DNA of 64,000 bases, taken from the NCBI RefSeq assembly GCF_024347355.1, contig NZ_AP025465.1, positions 806,001 through 870,000 on the forward strand, given 5' to 3'. The notes under the pieces were generated by a model, which saw only the letters and a program-made list of their open reading frames with translations, was not told the origin of the DNA and ran no database searches. The stretch is from Vibrio chagasii (GTDB taxonomy: Bacteria > Pseudomonadota > Gammaproteobacteria > Enterobacterales > Vibrionaceae). Both the position numbers and the translations under genes were made by a program. Shown piece after piece: positions 31,163-40,397 of the stretch (position 1 is the stretch's first letter; every line of letters begins with the position of its first letter).

Positions 31163-31972
31163 ATGTACGAATTTTTTGACGAAGACTTTGACCAGCTAGA
31201 ATTAGCTGAAGGTGCATTGATCTTAAATAAAGCGATTAACCCAGATACTCAAGACAATTGGGCTGAGCAAGAGCTAGCAAGACTGTTTAAAGAAGCTGAG
31301 TTTGCTTTGGTTCATGAAACCGATGAGCAACAGAAGTTTGAATCCTTTATTCGACTATTCTTCGATGAATGGGGCTTTGCGGGTGATAAAGACGCTTATT
31401 TCTCTTCAGAGAACGCTTTCATCGATAAAGTGCTAGAGCGTAAGAAAGGCATTCCTGTTAGTCTTGGCGCGATCTTTCTTTTTCTAGGTCGCAAGCTAGG
31501 CTTTCCTGTAGAGGGTGTCTCTTTCCCGACTCAGTTTCTTCTTAAAGTGACTTGGTATGGCCAAGCAGCAGTGTATATCAATCCTTACAATGGAGAGTAC
31601 GTTGGTGAGCAGACGCTACGAGCGTGGCTGATTGGCCATGATGGTCCATTAGCTGAGCTTAAATCTGAGCATTTAGAAGTGGCTGACCATCCAACAATCA
31701 TTGGCAAGTGGTTAGCGCTATTAAAGAGTGCGCTACTGAGAGAAGAGCGCTATACGCTAGCATTGAAATGTACAGACCTTGCATTAACGTTTGTACCTGA
31801 CGACCCGTATGAAATCCGCGACCGTGGCTTTATCTATCAGCAGTTGGATTGTCACCAAGTGGCAGCGACGGATTACCAATATTTTATCGACCAATGCCCA
31901 GATGACCCTGCATCTGAGTTACTGAAATCTCAAGTGAACGTCATGAATGAAAAGACCGTGGTTGTTCACTAA
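31163..31972 (+). CDS. SirB1-family protein (transglutaminase-like fold with TPR)
   Basis: The 269-residue protein contains the SirB1 domain (about residues 85-180, with RKKGIPVSLGAIFLFLGRKLGFPVEG-type core) and helical TPR-like repeats after about residue 195. It is the YchA orthologue by position; the molecular function is not established. It lies between sirB2 (27 bp upstream) and kdsA (about 25 bp downstream). Confidence 0.9.
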   Translation: MYEFFDEDFDQLELAEGALILNKAINPDTQDNWAEQELARLFKEAEFALVHETDEQQKFESFIRLFFDEWGFAGDKDAYFSSENAFIDKVLERKKGIPVSLGAIFLFLGRKLGFPVEGVSFPTQFLLKVTWYGQAAVYINPYNGEYVGEQTLRAWLIGHDGPLAELKSEHLEVADHPTIIGKWLALLKSALLREERYTLALKCTDLALTFVPDDPYEIRDRGFIYQQLDCHQVAATDYQYFIDQCPDDPASELLKSQVNVMNEKTVVVH

Positions 31973-31979
31973 TTAATAA

Positions 31980-32849
<870 letters not shown>

Positions 32850-32868
32850 TCGAACAGTATAGAATTCC

Positions 32869-32895
32869 AAGCCGGCGTAATTGCCGGCTTTTTTG
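32869..32895 (+). terminator. Intrinsic terminator of kdsA
   Basis: An 8-bp GC-rich stem AAGCCGGC/GCCGGCTT (32869-32876 with 32883-32890) is followed by five more T residues. Confidence 0.9.
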
Positions 32896-33306
32896 TACCT
32901 ATAGCTAAGGGAATGGCGACTACCTTGAGCTCCTTAAGCTAGCGTTAGTATGAATTTGTGATGTTATAACGTATCTTTCAGGGCTCTGATAAATCGAATA
33001 AATTTAATGAAGGTCACTTTGTAGCGCTTTCGAACTGAGTAAATCACAAATAATCTAAAAAATGATGAAAACGTTTGCCTGTGATCACTTATTAGCTCAA
33101 CTGCAACTTTGTCGCTTTGTTACACACTCGATAGGGGATTATGGTGATCTATCCTACATAAATATGAAATCACTCTGTTAGGTTTACCGTCTTAATTTAA
33201 ACTACTTCAAGTTTTACCATTCTCTAACCATGTTTCTAAAGTGGACATGGGCTTAAGGAGAGTGGCAGAAGCAGTGGATTCCCCTAAAAAGTTCAAAGGT
33301 ATGACA
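32896..33306 (+). promoter_or_regulatory. Upstream region of nutA
   Basis: About 410 bp of AT-rich sequence without a supported gene. It must contain the nutA promoter, but I could not pick a unique -35/-10 pair. An open frame running into nutA from 33241 adds only 22 residues without a ribosome-binding site and is not used. Confidence 0.35.
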
Positions 33307-34968
33307 ATGAAGCAACGCCTTATTCTAAAGACAGCACTAAGTGCTGCAATTCTAGCGACTTTAGCTGGTTGTGCGTCTCAATCTGTTCATGATTGGAACC
33401 AAGACGAAACTTATAAGCTAACGATTCTTCACACTAACGACAACCATGGTCGTTTCTGGCAGAACAAATACGGCGAATACGGCATGTCTGCGCGTAAAAC
33501 GCTGATTGATCAACTTCGTGCAGAAGTTGAAGCAGAAGGCGGTAGCGTGTTGCTTCTATCTGGTGGTGACATCAACACAGGTGTACCAGAGTCAGATCTT
33601 CAGGATGCAGAACCTGATTTCAAAGGTATGAACAAGATTGGTTACGATGCAATGGCACTTGGTAACCATGAGTTTGATAACTCACTAGACGTACTACAAA
33701 AGCAAATCGATTGGGCTAACTTCCCAATGCTATCTGCAAACATCTACGATAAAGCGACTGGCGAACGTAAGTTCCAAGCTTATGAGATGTTTGAAAAGCA
33801 AGGTATTAAAATCGCGGTTATTGGTTTAACAACTGAAGATACCCAAAAGATTGGTAACCCTGAGTTCATCGCAGGTATCGATTTCCGTGACCCTAAAGAA
33901 GAAGCGAAGAAACTGATCGCTGAACTTAAAGAAACAGAAAAACCAGATCTTATCTTTGCTGTGACTCACATGGGTCACTACGAAAATGGTCAGCGTGGCG
34001 TTAACGCACCAGGTGATGTTGCACTAGCGCGTTACCTAGACGAAGGTGACCTAGACATGATCGTTGGTGGTCACTCTCAAGAGCCTGTATGTATGGAAGG
34101 CCCTAACGTTGCGAAGAAAAACTTCAAGCCGGGTGATGAGTGTAAACCTGACCTTCAAAACGGTACTTACATCGTTCAAGCTCACGAATGGGGCAAATAC
34201 GTAGGCCGTGCTGATTATGAATTCCGCAATGGCGAACTAGAAATGGTGAGCTACGACCTAATCCCAGTTAACCTGAAGAAAAAGGTTAAGATCGACGGTA
34301 AGAAGCAACGCGTACTTATCCAAGACGAGATTGCGCAAGATCCAGAACTACTAGAGTTCCTACGTCCATTCCAAGAGCAAGGCCAAGCACAGCTTGAAGT
34401 TAAGATTGCTGAAACAAATGGCAAGCTTGAAGGTGACCGTAACGTGGTTCGTTTCCAACAGACTAACCTAGGTCGTCTGATTGCAACTTCTCACATGGAG
34501 CGTGCAAAAGCAGATTTCGCAGTGATGAACTCTGGTGGTGTTCGTGATTCAATTGAAGCGGGTGAAGTAACATACAAAGATGTACTAACAGTACAACCTT
34601 TTGCAAACATCCTGACTTACACAGACATGACGGGTAAAGAAGTTCTAGATTACCTAAACGTAGTAGCGACTAAACCAATCGATTCAGGTGCTTACGCACA
34701 ATTCGCTGGTATCTCAATGACAGTAGCGAACGGTGAAGTGTCTGACGTTGTTATCGGTGGTAAGCCACTTAACTTAGAAGAAACGTACCGCTTCACTGTA
34801 CCAAGCTTTAACGCTGCTGGTGGTGACGGCTACCCTAAACTGTCTGACCACCCTGGTTACGTAAACACTGGTTTTGTTGACGCTGAAGTACTGAAAGAGT
34901 ACCTAGAAGCGAATAGCCCAGTTGACGTGAACAAGTACGCTCCTTCTGGTCAAATTGTTTACAAGTAA
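33307..34968 (+). CDS. nutA: 5'-nucleotidase/UDP-sugar hydrolase, lipoprotein (NutA/UshA type)
   Basis: This surface or periplasmic enzyme dephosphorylates 5'-nucleotides so that nucleosides can be taken up. The ATG at 33307 has AAAGG 7 nt upstream and gives 553 residues; ATG 33301 is too close to it. A lipobox ends at Cys22 (LAGC), which fits the membrane-bound Vibrio enzyme rather than soluble UshA. The metallophosphatase motifs LHTNDNHGR, GGDIN, GNHEFD and GGHSQ are in order, followed by the C-terminal substrate domain (MNSGGVRD). Confidence 0.94.
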   Translation: MKQRLILKTALSAAILATLAGCASQSVHDWNQDETYKLTILHTNDNHGRFWQNKYGEYGMSARKTLIDQLRAEVEAEGGSVLLLSGGDINTGVPESDLQDAEPDFKGMNKIGYDAMALGNHEFDNSLDVLQKQIDWANFPMLSANIYDKATGERKFQAYEMFEKQGIKIAVIGLTTEDTQKIGNPEFIAGIDFRDPKEEAKKLIAELKETEKPDLIFAVTHMGHYENGQRGVNAPGDVALARYLDEGDLDMIVGGHSQEPVCMEGPNVAKKNFKPGDECKPDLQNGTYIVQAHEWGKYVGRADYEFRNGELEMVSYDLIPVNLKKKVKIDGKKQRVLIQDEIAQDPELLEFLRPFQEQGQAQLEVKIAETNGKLEGDRNVVRFQQTNLGRLIATSHMERAKADFAVMNSGGVRDSIEAGEVTYKDVLTVQPFANILTYTDMTGKEVLDYLNVVATKPIDSGAYAQFAGISMTVANGEVSDVVIGGKPLNLEETYRFTVPSFNAAGGDGYPKLSDHPGYVNTGFVDAEVLKEYLEANSPVDVNKYAPSGQIVYK

Positions 34969-35022
34969 ATGGATCATTGAGCGCTAAATGCGATTGACTC
35001 TAGCGCCATGATAAATTTAACT

Positions 35023-35050
35023 AAAGCGACGCTCCGGCGTCGCTTTTTGT
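35023..35050 (+). terminator. Intrinsic terminator of nutA
   Basis: A perfect 10-bp stem (35023-35032 with 35037-35046) has a TCCG tetraloop and a T-rich tail. It sits between nutA and ybaK. Confidence 0.9.
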
Positions 35051-35072
35051 TTATCTATCGTTTGGATTTGTT

Positions 35073-35558
35073 ATGACCCCTGCAATCAATATTGCCAAGA
35101 AAAAGAAAATCGCTCATACGGTGCATCAGTATCACCACGATGCCAACAATACTAACTATGGGTTAGAAGCTGTTGAAGCACTTGGGCAGGATCCTAAACG
35201 TGTATTCAAAACGCTTCTATTCTGCCTAAATGGTGTGGCGAAAGACTTGGCTGTTGCGGTGATTCCTGTCGACCAGAAATTAAATTTGAAACTTGCGGCT
35301 AAAGCGGCAAAAGGTAAAAAAGCAGAGATGGCTAACCCAGATATTGCTCAGAAAACCACAGGTTATGTAGTGGGGGGGATTAGCCCGCTTGGTCAGAAGA
35401 AAGCGCTGCCGACTTTTGTTCATTCCAGTGCGACGGAGTTTGAAACGATCTGCGTAAGTGCAGGCAAGCGAGGGTTGGAAATTGAACTCGCCCCTAAAGA
35501 TTTAGCTCAACTGACTCGAGCTCAGTTTACTGATTTGTGCTTGCAAGCTGATGGCTAG
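35073..35558 (+). CDS. ybaK: Cys-tRNA(Pro)/Cys-tRNA(Cys) deacylase YbaK
   Basis: YbaK hydrolyses Cys wrongly attached to tRNA-Pro by ProRS. The 161-residue protein has the family's GxxPxG-type segment (VVGGISPLGQKK near residue 105) and the conserved lysine near residue 46 (VFKTLLF). Its ribosome-binding site is weak. It is a single gene between two terminators. Confidence 0.93.
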   Translation: MTPAINIAKKKKIAHTVHQYHHDANNTNYGLEAVEALGQDPKRVFKTLLFCLNGVAKDLAVAVIPVDQKLNLKLAAKAAKGKKAEMANPDIAQKTTGYVVGGISPLGQKKALPTFVHSSATEFETICVSAGKRGLEIELAPKDLAQLTRAQFTDLCLQADG

Positions 35559-35591
35559 TCGTCACGAGGTATGATGTATGAAATAACAAAT

Positions 35592-35621
35592 AAAAACGCC
35601 CACTTAGTCGTGGGCGTTTTT
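35592..35621. terminator. Bidirectional terminator between ybaK and rluF
   Basis: A perfect 11-bp stem (35592-35602 with 35611-35621) with A-run and T-run on either side lies between two converging genes. Confidence 0.9.
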
Positions 35622-35636
35622 GTATACGGAGTTACT

Positions 35637-36755
35637 CTACTTTTTCAGACCTAGAGTACCACCAACACGTTTTGCTGCTGGTTTATTTGGTCGGTTTGAC
35701 TCTTGGTGGCGATTAGTCGGCTTGCCACCTCGATTACGATCTGAACTCTTGTTGTCTGAGTTAGAGCGCTCAGAGCGAGAATTCGATTTCCAATTTTCTG
35801 TGTTGCCTTTACTCTGGCCTCTGTTTTCACCATTCGATGAATTACGACCACGCTTTGAATTCGGCGCATGACGGAATTCATCCGCGTTATTACCACGGTA
35901 AGTACGAGTACGATTCTCTTTTTGATTACGTCGAGCAGTGGAAGCTTGGTTCTCTTCACGGCTATCAAATAGCTTAGCGTCTGTCGCCTTGCGGATACGC
36001 TGACCCTTTGCGTTAATTTTAGATGCGTCTTCTGTACTTACAGAACCTTCACACATAGCTAGAATTTCTGCGATCTCTTCCTCGCTCAAGTAACGCCACT
36101 TGCCATTAGGGATACCGTCCAAAGAGATGTTCATGATACGAACACGACGTAGTTTGAAAACTTCATAGCCAAGTGCTTCACACATGCGACGAATCTGGCG
36201 GTTCAGACCTTGCGTTAATGTGATTCGGAATGAGAACTTAGTCTCTTTCTCTACTTTACATGGCAACGTTACCGTATCCAGAATCGGCACACCCGCTGCC
36301 ATTTTCTGTAAGAATTCACCTGTGATTGGTTTATCGACACGAACCACATACTCTTTCTCGTGGTTGTTACCAGCACGAAGAATCTTGTTTACGATGTCAC
36401 CGTCGTTTGTCAGGAAGATCAAACCATCAGATGGCTTATCCAAGCGGCCAATCGGGAAGATGCGCTTATGGTGACCGATGAAATCGACGATGTTTCCAGG
36501 AATATCACGTTCAGTGGTGCAGGTAATACCTGTCGGTTTATTTAAAGCGATGTAGATAGGTTTCTCTTTCGAGCGAACCGGTTTGTTGTCGATCTCAACA
36601 TCATCACCTGGCATTACTTTGGTGCCCATTTCTGGGATCTTGCCGTTAATAGTAACTCGACCTGCATCAATCAGTTTGTCGGCTTCGCGGCGTGAGCAAA
36701 AACCAGTTTCACTGATGTATTTGTTAAGGCGTTTAGCTTGGGATTCTTGTGACAT
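35637..36755 (-). CDS. rluF: 23S rRNA pseudouridine2604 synthase RluF with long basic tail
   Basis: RluF isomerises U2604 of 23S rRNA (and U35 of tRNA-Tyr in E. coli). The 372-residue protein has an N-terminal S4 RNA-binding domain (about residues 8-60), the RsuA/RluB-type catalytic domain with Asp106 in GRLDKPSDG, and a low-complexity tail of over 120 residues rich in Asn, Arg, Ser, Gly and Lys. The enzyme core ends near residue 235. E. coli RluF is about 290 residues, so the tail is expanded here. Confidence 0.92.
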   Translation of the reverse strand: MSQESQAKRLNKYISETGFCSRREADKLIDAGRVTINGKIPEMGTKVMPGDDVEIDNKPVRSKEKPIYIALNKPTGITCTTERDIPGNIVDFIGHHKRIFPIGRLDKPSDGLIFLTNDGDIVNKILRAGNNHEKEYVVRVDKPITGEFLQKMAAGVPILDTVTLPCKVEKETKFSFRITLTQGLNRQIRRMCEALGYEVFKLRRVRIMNISLDGIPNGKWRYLSEEEIAEILAMCEGSVSTEDASKINAKGQRIRKATDAKLFDSREENQASTARRNQKENRTRTYRGNNADEFRHAPNSKRGRNSSNGENRGQSKGNTENWKSNSRSERSNSDNKSSDRNRGGKPTNRHQESNRPNKPAAKRVGGTLGLKK

Positions 36756-36923
36756 GATATTCTCTTAGCGTTTCACAACGGAAATATAGGGAGACAAAAA
36801 AGCAACTACAGAGCAGTTGCTTTACGTTTGAATTCGTTAACTGACAACAATTTTAGCACTTGGTTTGAGTCTAGGCACTAAATATCGATCTTGGGGTGAA
36901 AGCCCGCTCCAGAATTTCGATGA

Positions 36924-37514
36924 TCAGCTAGTGCGCTTTTGATGACGCTCTCTATTTTCTAGTTTCTTCTCATTGCTTTTTCTAAGCATGACATAAACAG
37001 CACCGGTACCACCGTGAAATTGCTGTGCTGAGTGTACACATTGCACATCGTTGATCTGAGTCAGCCAGTTAGTCACGTAGCTTTTCATCATCGCTGGTGG
37101 ATTTGAGCGTTCTCCTTTCCCATGAACGATAATGACAGTGCGAACATCCATTCTTAAGCATTGGCGTAAAAATGACAGCACTTCGTTGCGAGCGTCTTTC
37201 AGCGTCTTTCTATGGAGATCGAGTTTGGCCTGAATGGGGTACTTACCTAGGCGCAGTTTTTTGTATACGCCTTCCTGAACACCATCCTTCTTATAAGCAA
37301 TAACGTCGTCTGGCTTAACCATCGGAGAGTAATCGAGTGATAGGTAATCTTTCTCATCATCAGAGAGCCACATAGCGGCTTCACGCTTAGCAAGCTGAGA
37401 CTCTGTAACGCGATGTACTTTCTGGTGTTCTGCGGTGTCATGGTCGATACGTTTAACATCGCCCATCATTTGTTGGAATAGCTCTAAATCGTCATCATGA
37501 GACATAGTGTGCAT
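36924..37514 (-). CDS. smrA: Smr-domain protein SmrA (YdaL-like)
   Basis: Smr-domain proteins are nucleases; SmrA of E. coli has been described as a DNA endonuclease, and related Smr proteins cleave mRNA at stalled ribosomes. The 196-residue protein has an N-terminal helical region and a C-terminal Smr domain (about residues 95-175) with the LDLHRKTL, VHGKGERS and HGGTGAVYV motifs. Length, the GVYKKLRLGKYP segment and the C-terminal NRERHQKR match YdaL/SmrA better than SmrB. A second ATG three codons in is an equally possible start. Confidence 0.88.
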   Translation of the reverse strand: MHTMSHDDDLELFQQMMGDVKRIDHDTAEHQKVHRVTESQLAKREAAMWLSDDEKDYLSLDYSPMVKPDDVIAYKKDGVQEGVYKKLRLGKYPIQAKLDLHRKTLKDARNEVLSFLRQCLRMDVRTVIIVHGKGERSNPPAMMKSYVTNWLTQINDVQCVHSAQQFHGGTGAVYVMLRKSNEKKLENRERHQKRTS

Positions 37515-37570
37515 CTCAAGTTGGTAAGAATAGAGTAAGTATACCTAAGTTGGGGTAGGGTTTAAAAATG

Positions 37571-37606
37571 AAAAAACCGGAGGAGACAAGAGAAGTCAGC
37601 TCCGGT
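37571..37606 (-). terminator. Terminator of the DUF3149 gene
   Basis: On the minus strand a 7-bp stem ACCGGAG/CTCCGGT encloses a long loop and is followed by six T residues (37576-37571). Confidence 0.65.
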
Positions 37607-37658
37607 GCAAAGCGTTTTCAAATTTACCTATAGTAATGAAGCTTTAGGCTGAGCGACT

Positions 37659-37799
37659 CTAGTGAGGAGATTTGTCAGTCATAACTTTGTAGATGAAGAA
37701 GCCTCCATAAAACATCATGAGACCCAGAGCCCCGAAGATTACTATCATTGAAGATAGTCCCACCGCATTACCAAATAGGAGATCTAGCCAAAAGTCCAT
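37659..37799 (-). CDS. Small DUF3149-type membrane protein, 46 residues
   Basis: This short gene encodes MDFWLDLLFGN-, a hydrophobic segment at about residues 15-39 and a basic end. It resembles the DUF3149 family of very short single-helix proteins of unknown function. The start is supported by GAGG 7 nt upstream of the ATG, and a hairpin terminator follows the TAG. The size and the N-terminal amphipathic LDLLFGN are typical of the family as I know it. Confidence 0.85.
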   Translation of the reverse strand: MDFWLDLLFGNAVGLSSMIVIFGALGLMMFYGGFFIYKVMTDKSPH

Positions 37800-38054
37800 G
37801 TGTATACCTCAAAGTTATATGACATGGGTTAGTGTATTAAGTGACATTATCAATTTACTGATCTGGATCAATCCTGTTGCATAAGTTAAATACTTGTTGG
37901 TAACTGTGTGTTTTTCGTCACATTGAGCTTGTTGTTGTATGTCTTTTGCTCGAACGATTCAAGATCGCAATAAATATGATAAAAAGCCCTTGCGGATAAA
38001 CTCAGAATCCGTATTATACGCTCCATCGACAGGCAATGAGCCAGTTAGATATCT

Positions 38055-38131
<77 letters not shown>

Positions 38132-38139
38132 CATTAAAG

Positions 38140-38170
38140 AAAGCCGTAGCAGAGATGCTACGGCTTTTTT
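38140..38170 (+). terminator. Terminator of tRNA-Pro
   Basis: A perfect 11-bp stem AAAGCCGTAGC/GCTACGGCTTT (38140-38150 with 38157-38167) has a 6-nt loop and a T-run. The same stem recurs after the second remnant at 39821. Confidence 0.92.
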
Positions 38171-38181
38171 GCATTTGAATG

Positions 38182-38248
38182 TTCTGTTTCGGAACTAGTG
38201 GGTAGGGGGCTTGAATGCCAGTCCAATCCAATTCCTCTTCACCGACCA
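38182..38248 (+). pseudogene. Degraded tRNA-Pro copy 1 (3' portion)
   Basis: The stretch resembles the anticodon-to-CCA half of the intact tRNA-Pro: TTTCGGAACTAG against TTTGGGACCAG, then GGGTAGGGGGCTTGAATG against GGGTCGGGGGTTCGAATC, and an unchanged CTCTTCACCGACCA-type end. An insertion of about 14 nt lies in the T-arm region. The 5' half is missing. It cannot fold as a functional tRNA. Confidence 0.65.
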
Positions 38249-38254
38249 CTTATA

Positions 38255-39733
38255 GAAAGCCTGCTCAATGAGCTAACACTGATCATTTAAGCATTTTTTC
38301 GATCAGTTGAACGATCCCATAGATGGTTGACAATACCCTTAAGCACTTTTGTTTAAGGGTATTTTTTATGTTGTCACACTGGTTAATTGATGTTGACGAT
38401 TTTGCTAATCCAGAATCTCTTTCTTTGTTCCAAAAAGACCTGCCGCTAGATTGGATAAACCAAGCTTTATCTGAAACGAATAAAGCGAGTATGCGCCGTA
38501 GAAAGCTACCCGCTGAACTCGTTGTATGGCTAGTCGTTGGTATTGGTCTATATCGAGATAGACCGATCACCGATGTACTCGATAAACTCGACCTCAAATT
38601 GTCTAATTCATTGGGTGAGTCTATTGCACCTAGTGCAATTCCCCAGGCGAGAAAGCGCCTCACCGCTAAACCTTTACAGTCATTATTCTCAATCACTGCA
38701 AAACACTGGACACAGTTGGAGGATGCCGCTGATACATGGAATGGTTTGAGTCTATTTTCAATTGATGGCACACAGTTTAGAACTCATGATAATCCAAGCT
38801 TAGTCGAGCATTATCAATATGTTTACTACCGTAAAGATAGGCATACTGAGTACCCAATAGTTCGAATGTGCGCACTCACATCACTACGCAGCCGCCTTAT
38901 TCATGATGTGGCTTTTGGGGAAAGCTCTAAAGGTGAAATCAGTTATGCAAAAGATTTAATTTCATCATCAGTTCCGAATTCATTGACCATTTTTGACCGT
39001 TGCTATTTGAGCGCAGAACTTATGCTTAACTGGCAACAAGAGCATGGGACAAGCCACTGGATGACCCCAATAAAGTCGAATGTGAAATATGAAATCATCG
39101 AGCAACTCGATGATGATGGACATGATCTTATTGTAGAAATGAAAGTCTCCCCCCAGGCTAGAAAACAGGACCCGAGTCTTCCGGAAACGTGGCAAGCTAG
39201 GCTGGCTCTATATCCCGATGATGGTGAACGACAACCAAATCATATACAAGGGTTGCTGACATCTCTAACAGATAGAAAATACAGTTTAAAATCATTATTA
39301 GATGTGTACTTCGAAAGGTGGGAGATCGAGAATAGCTATGGCGAGATTAAGCATGACATGCTTGAAGATGAAATCCTGCTCCGAAGTCAATCTGTAGAGG
39401 GCGTAGAGCAAGAAATATGGGGTATCCTTATCGCGTATAACTTGGTTCGTCTGGAGATTAGCCGGATAGCAAAAGAGGCAGAAGTCTCGCCACTTAGGAT
39501 AAGCTTCACGATGGCTCTTCGCGATATTCAAGATGAACTAATGTGGTGTGCTATCGCCTCACCAGGTTCGATTCCCCAAAAGTTGCGTGCTATGAGAGAA
39601 CGAGTGAAACGTTATATCTTGCCCGAAAAACAAAAACGGCCCAAAGATAGGACCGTTCGTTTTAGCAAAACTCGCTACATTGTGCGTTCTAAACATCTTA
39701 AATGATAGGTGTTAGCTCAATGAGCAGGCTTTC
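38255..39733 (+). mobile_element. IS4-family insertion sequence, complete (about 1.48 kb)
   Basis: Terminal inverted repeats of 37 bp with three mismatches bound the element (38255-38291 and 39697-39733); the outer 25 bp, GAAAGCCTGCTCA(A/T)TGAGC..., differ at one base. It encodes one intact transposase. I found no matching direct repeat in the flanks (ACTTATA on the left, GTCGTTT on the right). It lies between two degraded tRNA-Pro copies. Confidence 0.88.
38368..39705 (+). CDS. IS4-family transposase, intact
   Basis: This DDE transposase carries out cut-and-paste movement of the surrounding element. It has the IS4 N-terminal domain (about residues 1-105), first-Asp region FSIDGTQFR, second-Asp region IFDRCYLS and the diagnostic Y-(2)-R-(3)-E-(6)-K signature in YFERWEIENSYGEIK. 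I prefer the ATG at 38368 (AAGGG 8 nt upstream; 445 residues). An in-frame ATG at 38323 would add 15 residues inside the left-end region. No frameshift or internal stop is visible. Confidence 0.92.
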   Translation: MLSHWLIDVDDFANPESLSLFQKDLPLDWINQALSETNKASMRRRKLPAELVVWLVVGIGLYRDRPITDVLDKLDLKLSNSLGESIAPSAIPQARKRLTAKPLQSLFSITAKHWTQLEDAADTWNGLSLFSIDGTQFRTHDNPSLVEHYQYVYYRKDRHTEYPIVRMCALTSLRSRLIHDVAFGESSKGEISYAKDLISSSVPNSLTIFDRCYLSAELMLNWQQEHGTSHWMTPIKSNVKYEIIEQLDDDGHDLIVEMKVSPQARKQDPSLPETWQARLALYPDDGERQPNHIQGLLTSLTDRKYSLKSLLDVYFERWEIENSYGEIKHDMLEDEILLRSQSVEGVEQEIWGILIAYNLVRLEISRIAKEAEVSPLRISFTMALRDIQDELMWCAIASPGSIPQKLRAMRERVKRYILPEKQKRPKDRTVRFSKTRYIVRSKHLK

Positions 39734-39740
39734 GTCGTTT

Positions 39741-39812
39741 AGGAGCGTAGAAAATAGGATTAGAACCTAAGTGGGGTTCGTCTGATACTCGAAATAAGCT
39801 CTTTACCGACCA
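39741..39812 (+). pseudogene. Degraded tRNA-Pro copy 2 (3' portion)
   Basis: After the IS right end, the sequence GATTAGAACCTAAG...GGGGTTCG...CTCTTTACCGACCA echoes the tRNA-Pro anticodon arm, T arm and acceptor 3' strand, with several substitutions and an insertion. The match is best at the 3' end and in the following 20 bp, which repeat the tRNA-Pro downstream sequence. The 5' boundary is uncertain. Confidence 0.5.
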
Positions 39813-39820
39813 TATTAAAG

Positions 39821-39866
39821 AAAGCCGTAGCACTCTTTGCAATAGGAGGGGCTACGGCTTTTTTTG
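39821..39866 (+). terminator. Repeated tRNA-Pro-type terminator
   Basis: The same 11-bp stem as at 38140 (39821-39831 with 39851-39861), but with a 19-nt loop, is followed by a T-run. It marks the end of an ancestral third tRNA-Pro unit. Confidence 0.75.
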
Positions 39867-39928
39867 TATTTGGGCTTTTTGCATTCTAGCTGCTTTGGCT
39901 GTTTATGGTTTAGAGCAGAGAGTTAGGT

Positions 39929-40397
39929 CTATTGAACGAACTCATTAGTAGCCACATTATTCTTCACCCAGATTAAAGCTTGTAAGCGATTCTTCACCTT
40001 AATCTTTTTGAATGTATTGTGAAGGTGCGCCTTAACGGTATTCTCACTTACATAAAGCGTGTCCGCAATTTGCGTGTTAGATGCACCATCACCGAGTAGT
40101 TTGATGATTTGCTGTTCGCGTTTAGTGAGCTTGAGGTAATAAGGGCTGGTTTTCGCGCACTGCCTCTCTCTATAGAAGCTAATGCATTGGTAAATGAGCT
40201 TCCTGCTCATCCACATTTCACCCTGTAAGATACAGGTAAATCCTGTCACTAGCTTATCAAGCGTGTCAGAGGCATAAAAAATACCAACGAGATACTGCCA
40301 TTTGAGCATTTCAGAGTGAGGGAAGTCGCTGGGCGTATTGAGTAATACTTCATGAACATCACTCTCGATATCATCTCTAAGCTCTTGATATTTTTCG
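39929..40397 (-). pseudogene. csgD: Curli regulator CsgD, C-terminal part only
   Basis: CsgD is the LuxR-type activator of curli synthesis. The preserved part (about 155 codons) carries the end of the receiver-like domain and a complete HTH (LTKREQQIIKLLGDGASNTQIADTLYVSENT-type region) ending before VKNRLQALIWVKNN, which fits CsgD closely. E. coli CsgD is 216 residues. The N-terminal third is gone: the frame runs into the IS5 left end at 40398, which supplies about ten foreign residues (MIWFHRFTQQ) up to 40432. VpsT is a related alternative, but the csgEFG neighbours favour CsgD. Confidence 0.8.

Noticed and set aside
38283..38771. Minus-strand frame of 162 residues inside the IS4 element
   Set aside because: It is a reverse-frame shadow of the transposase gene.
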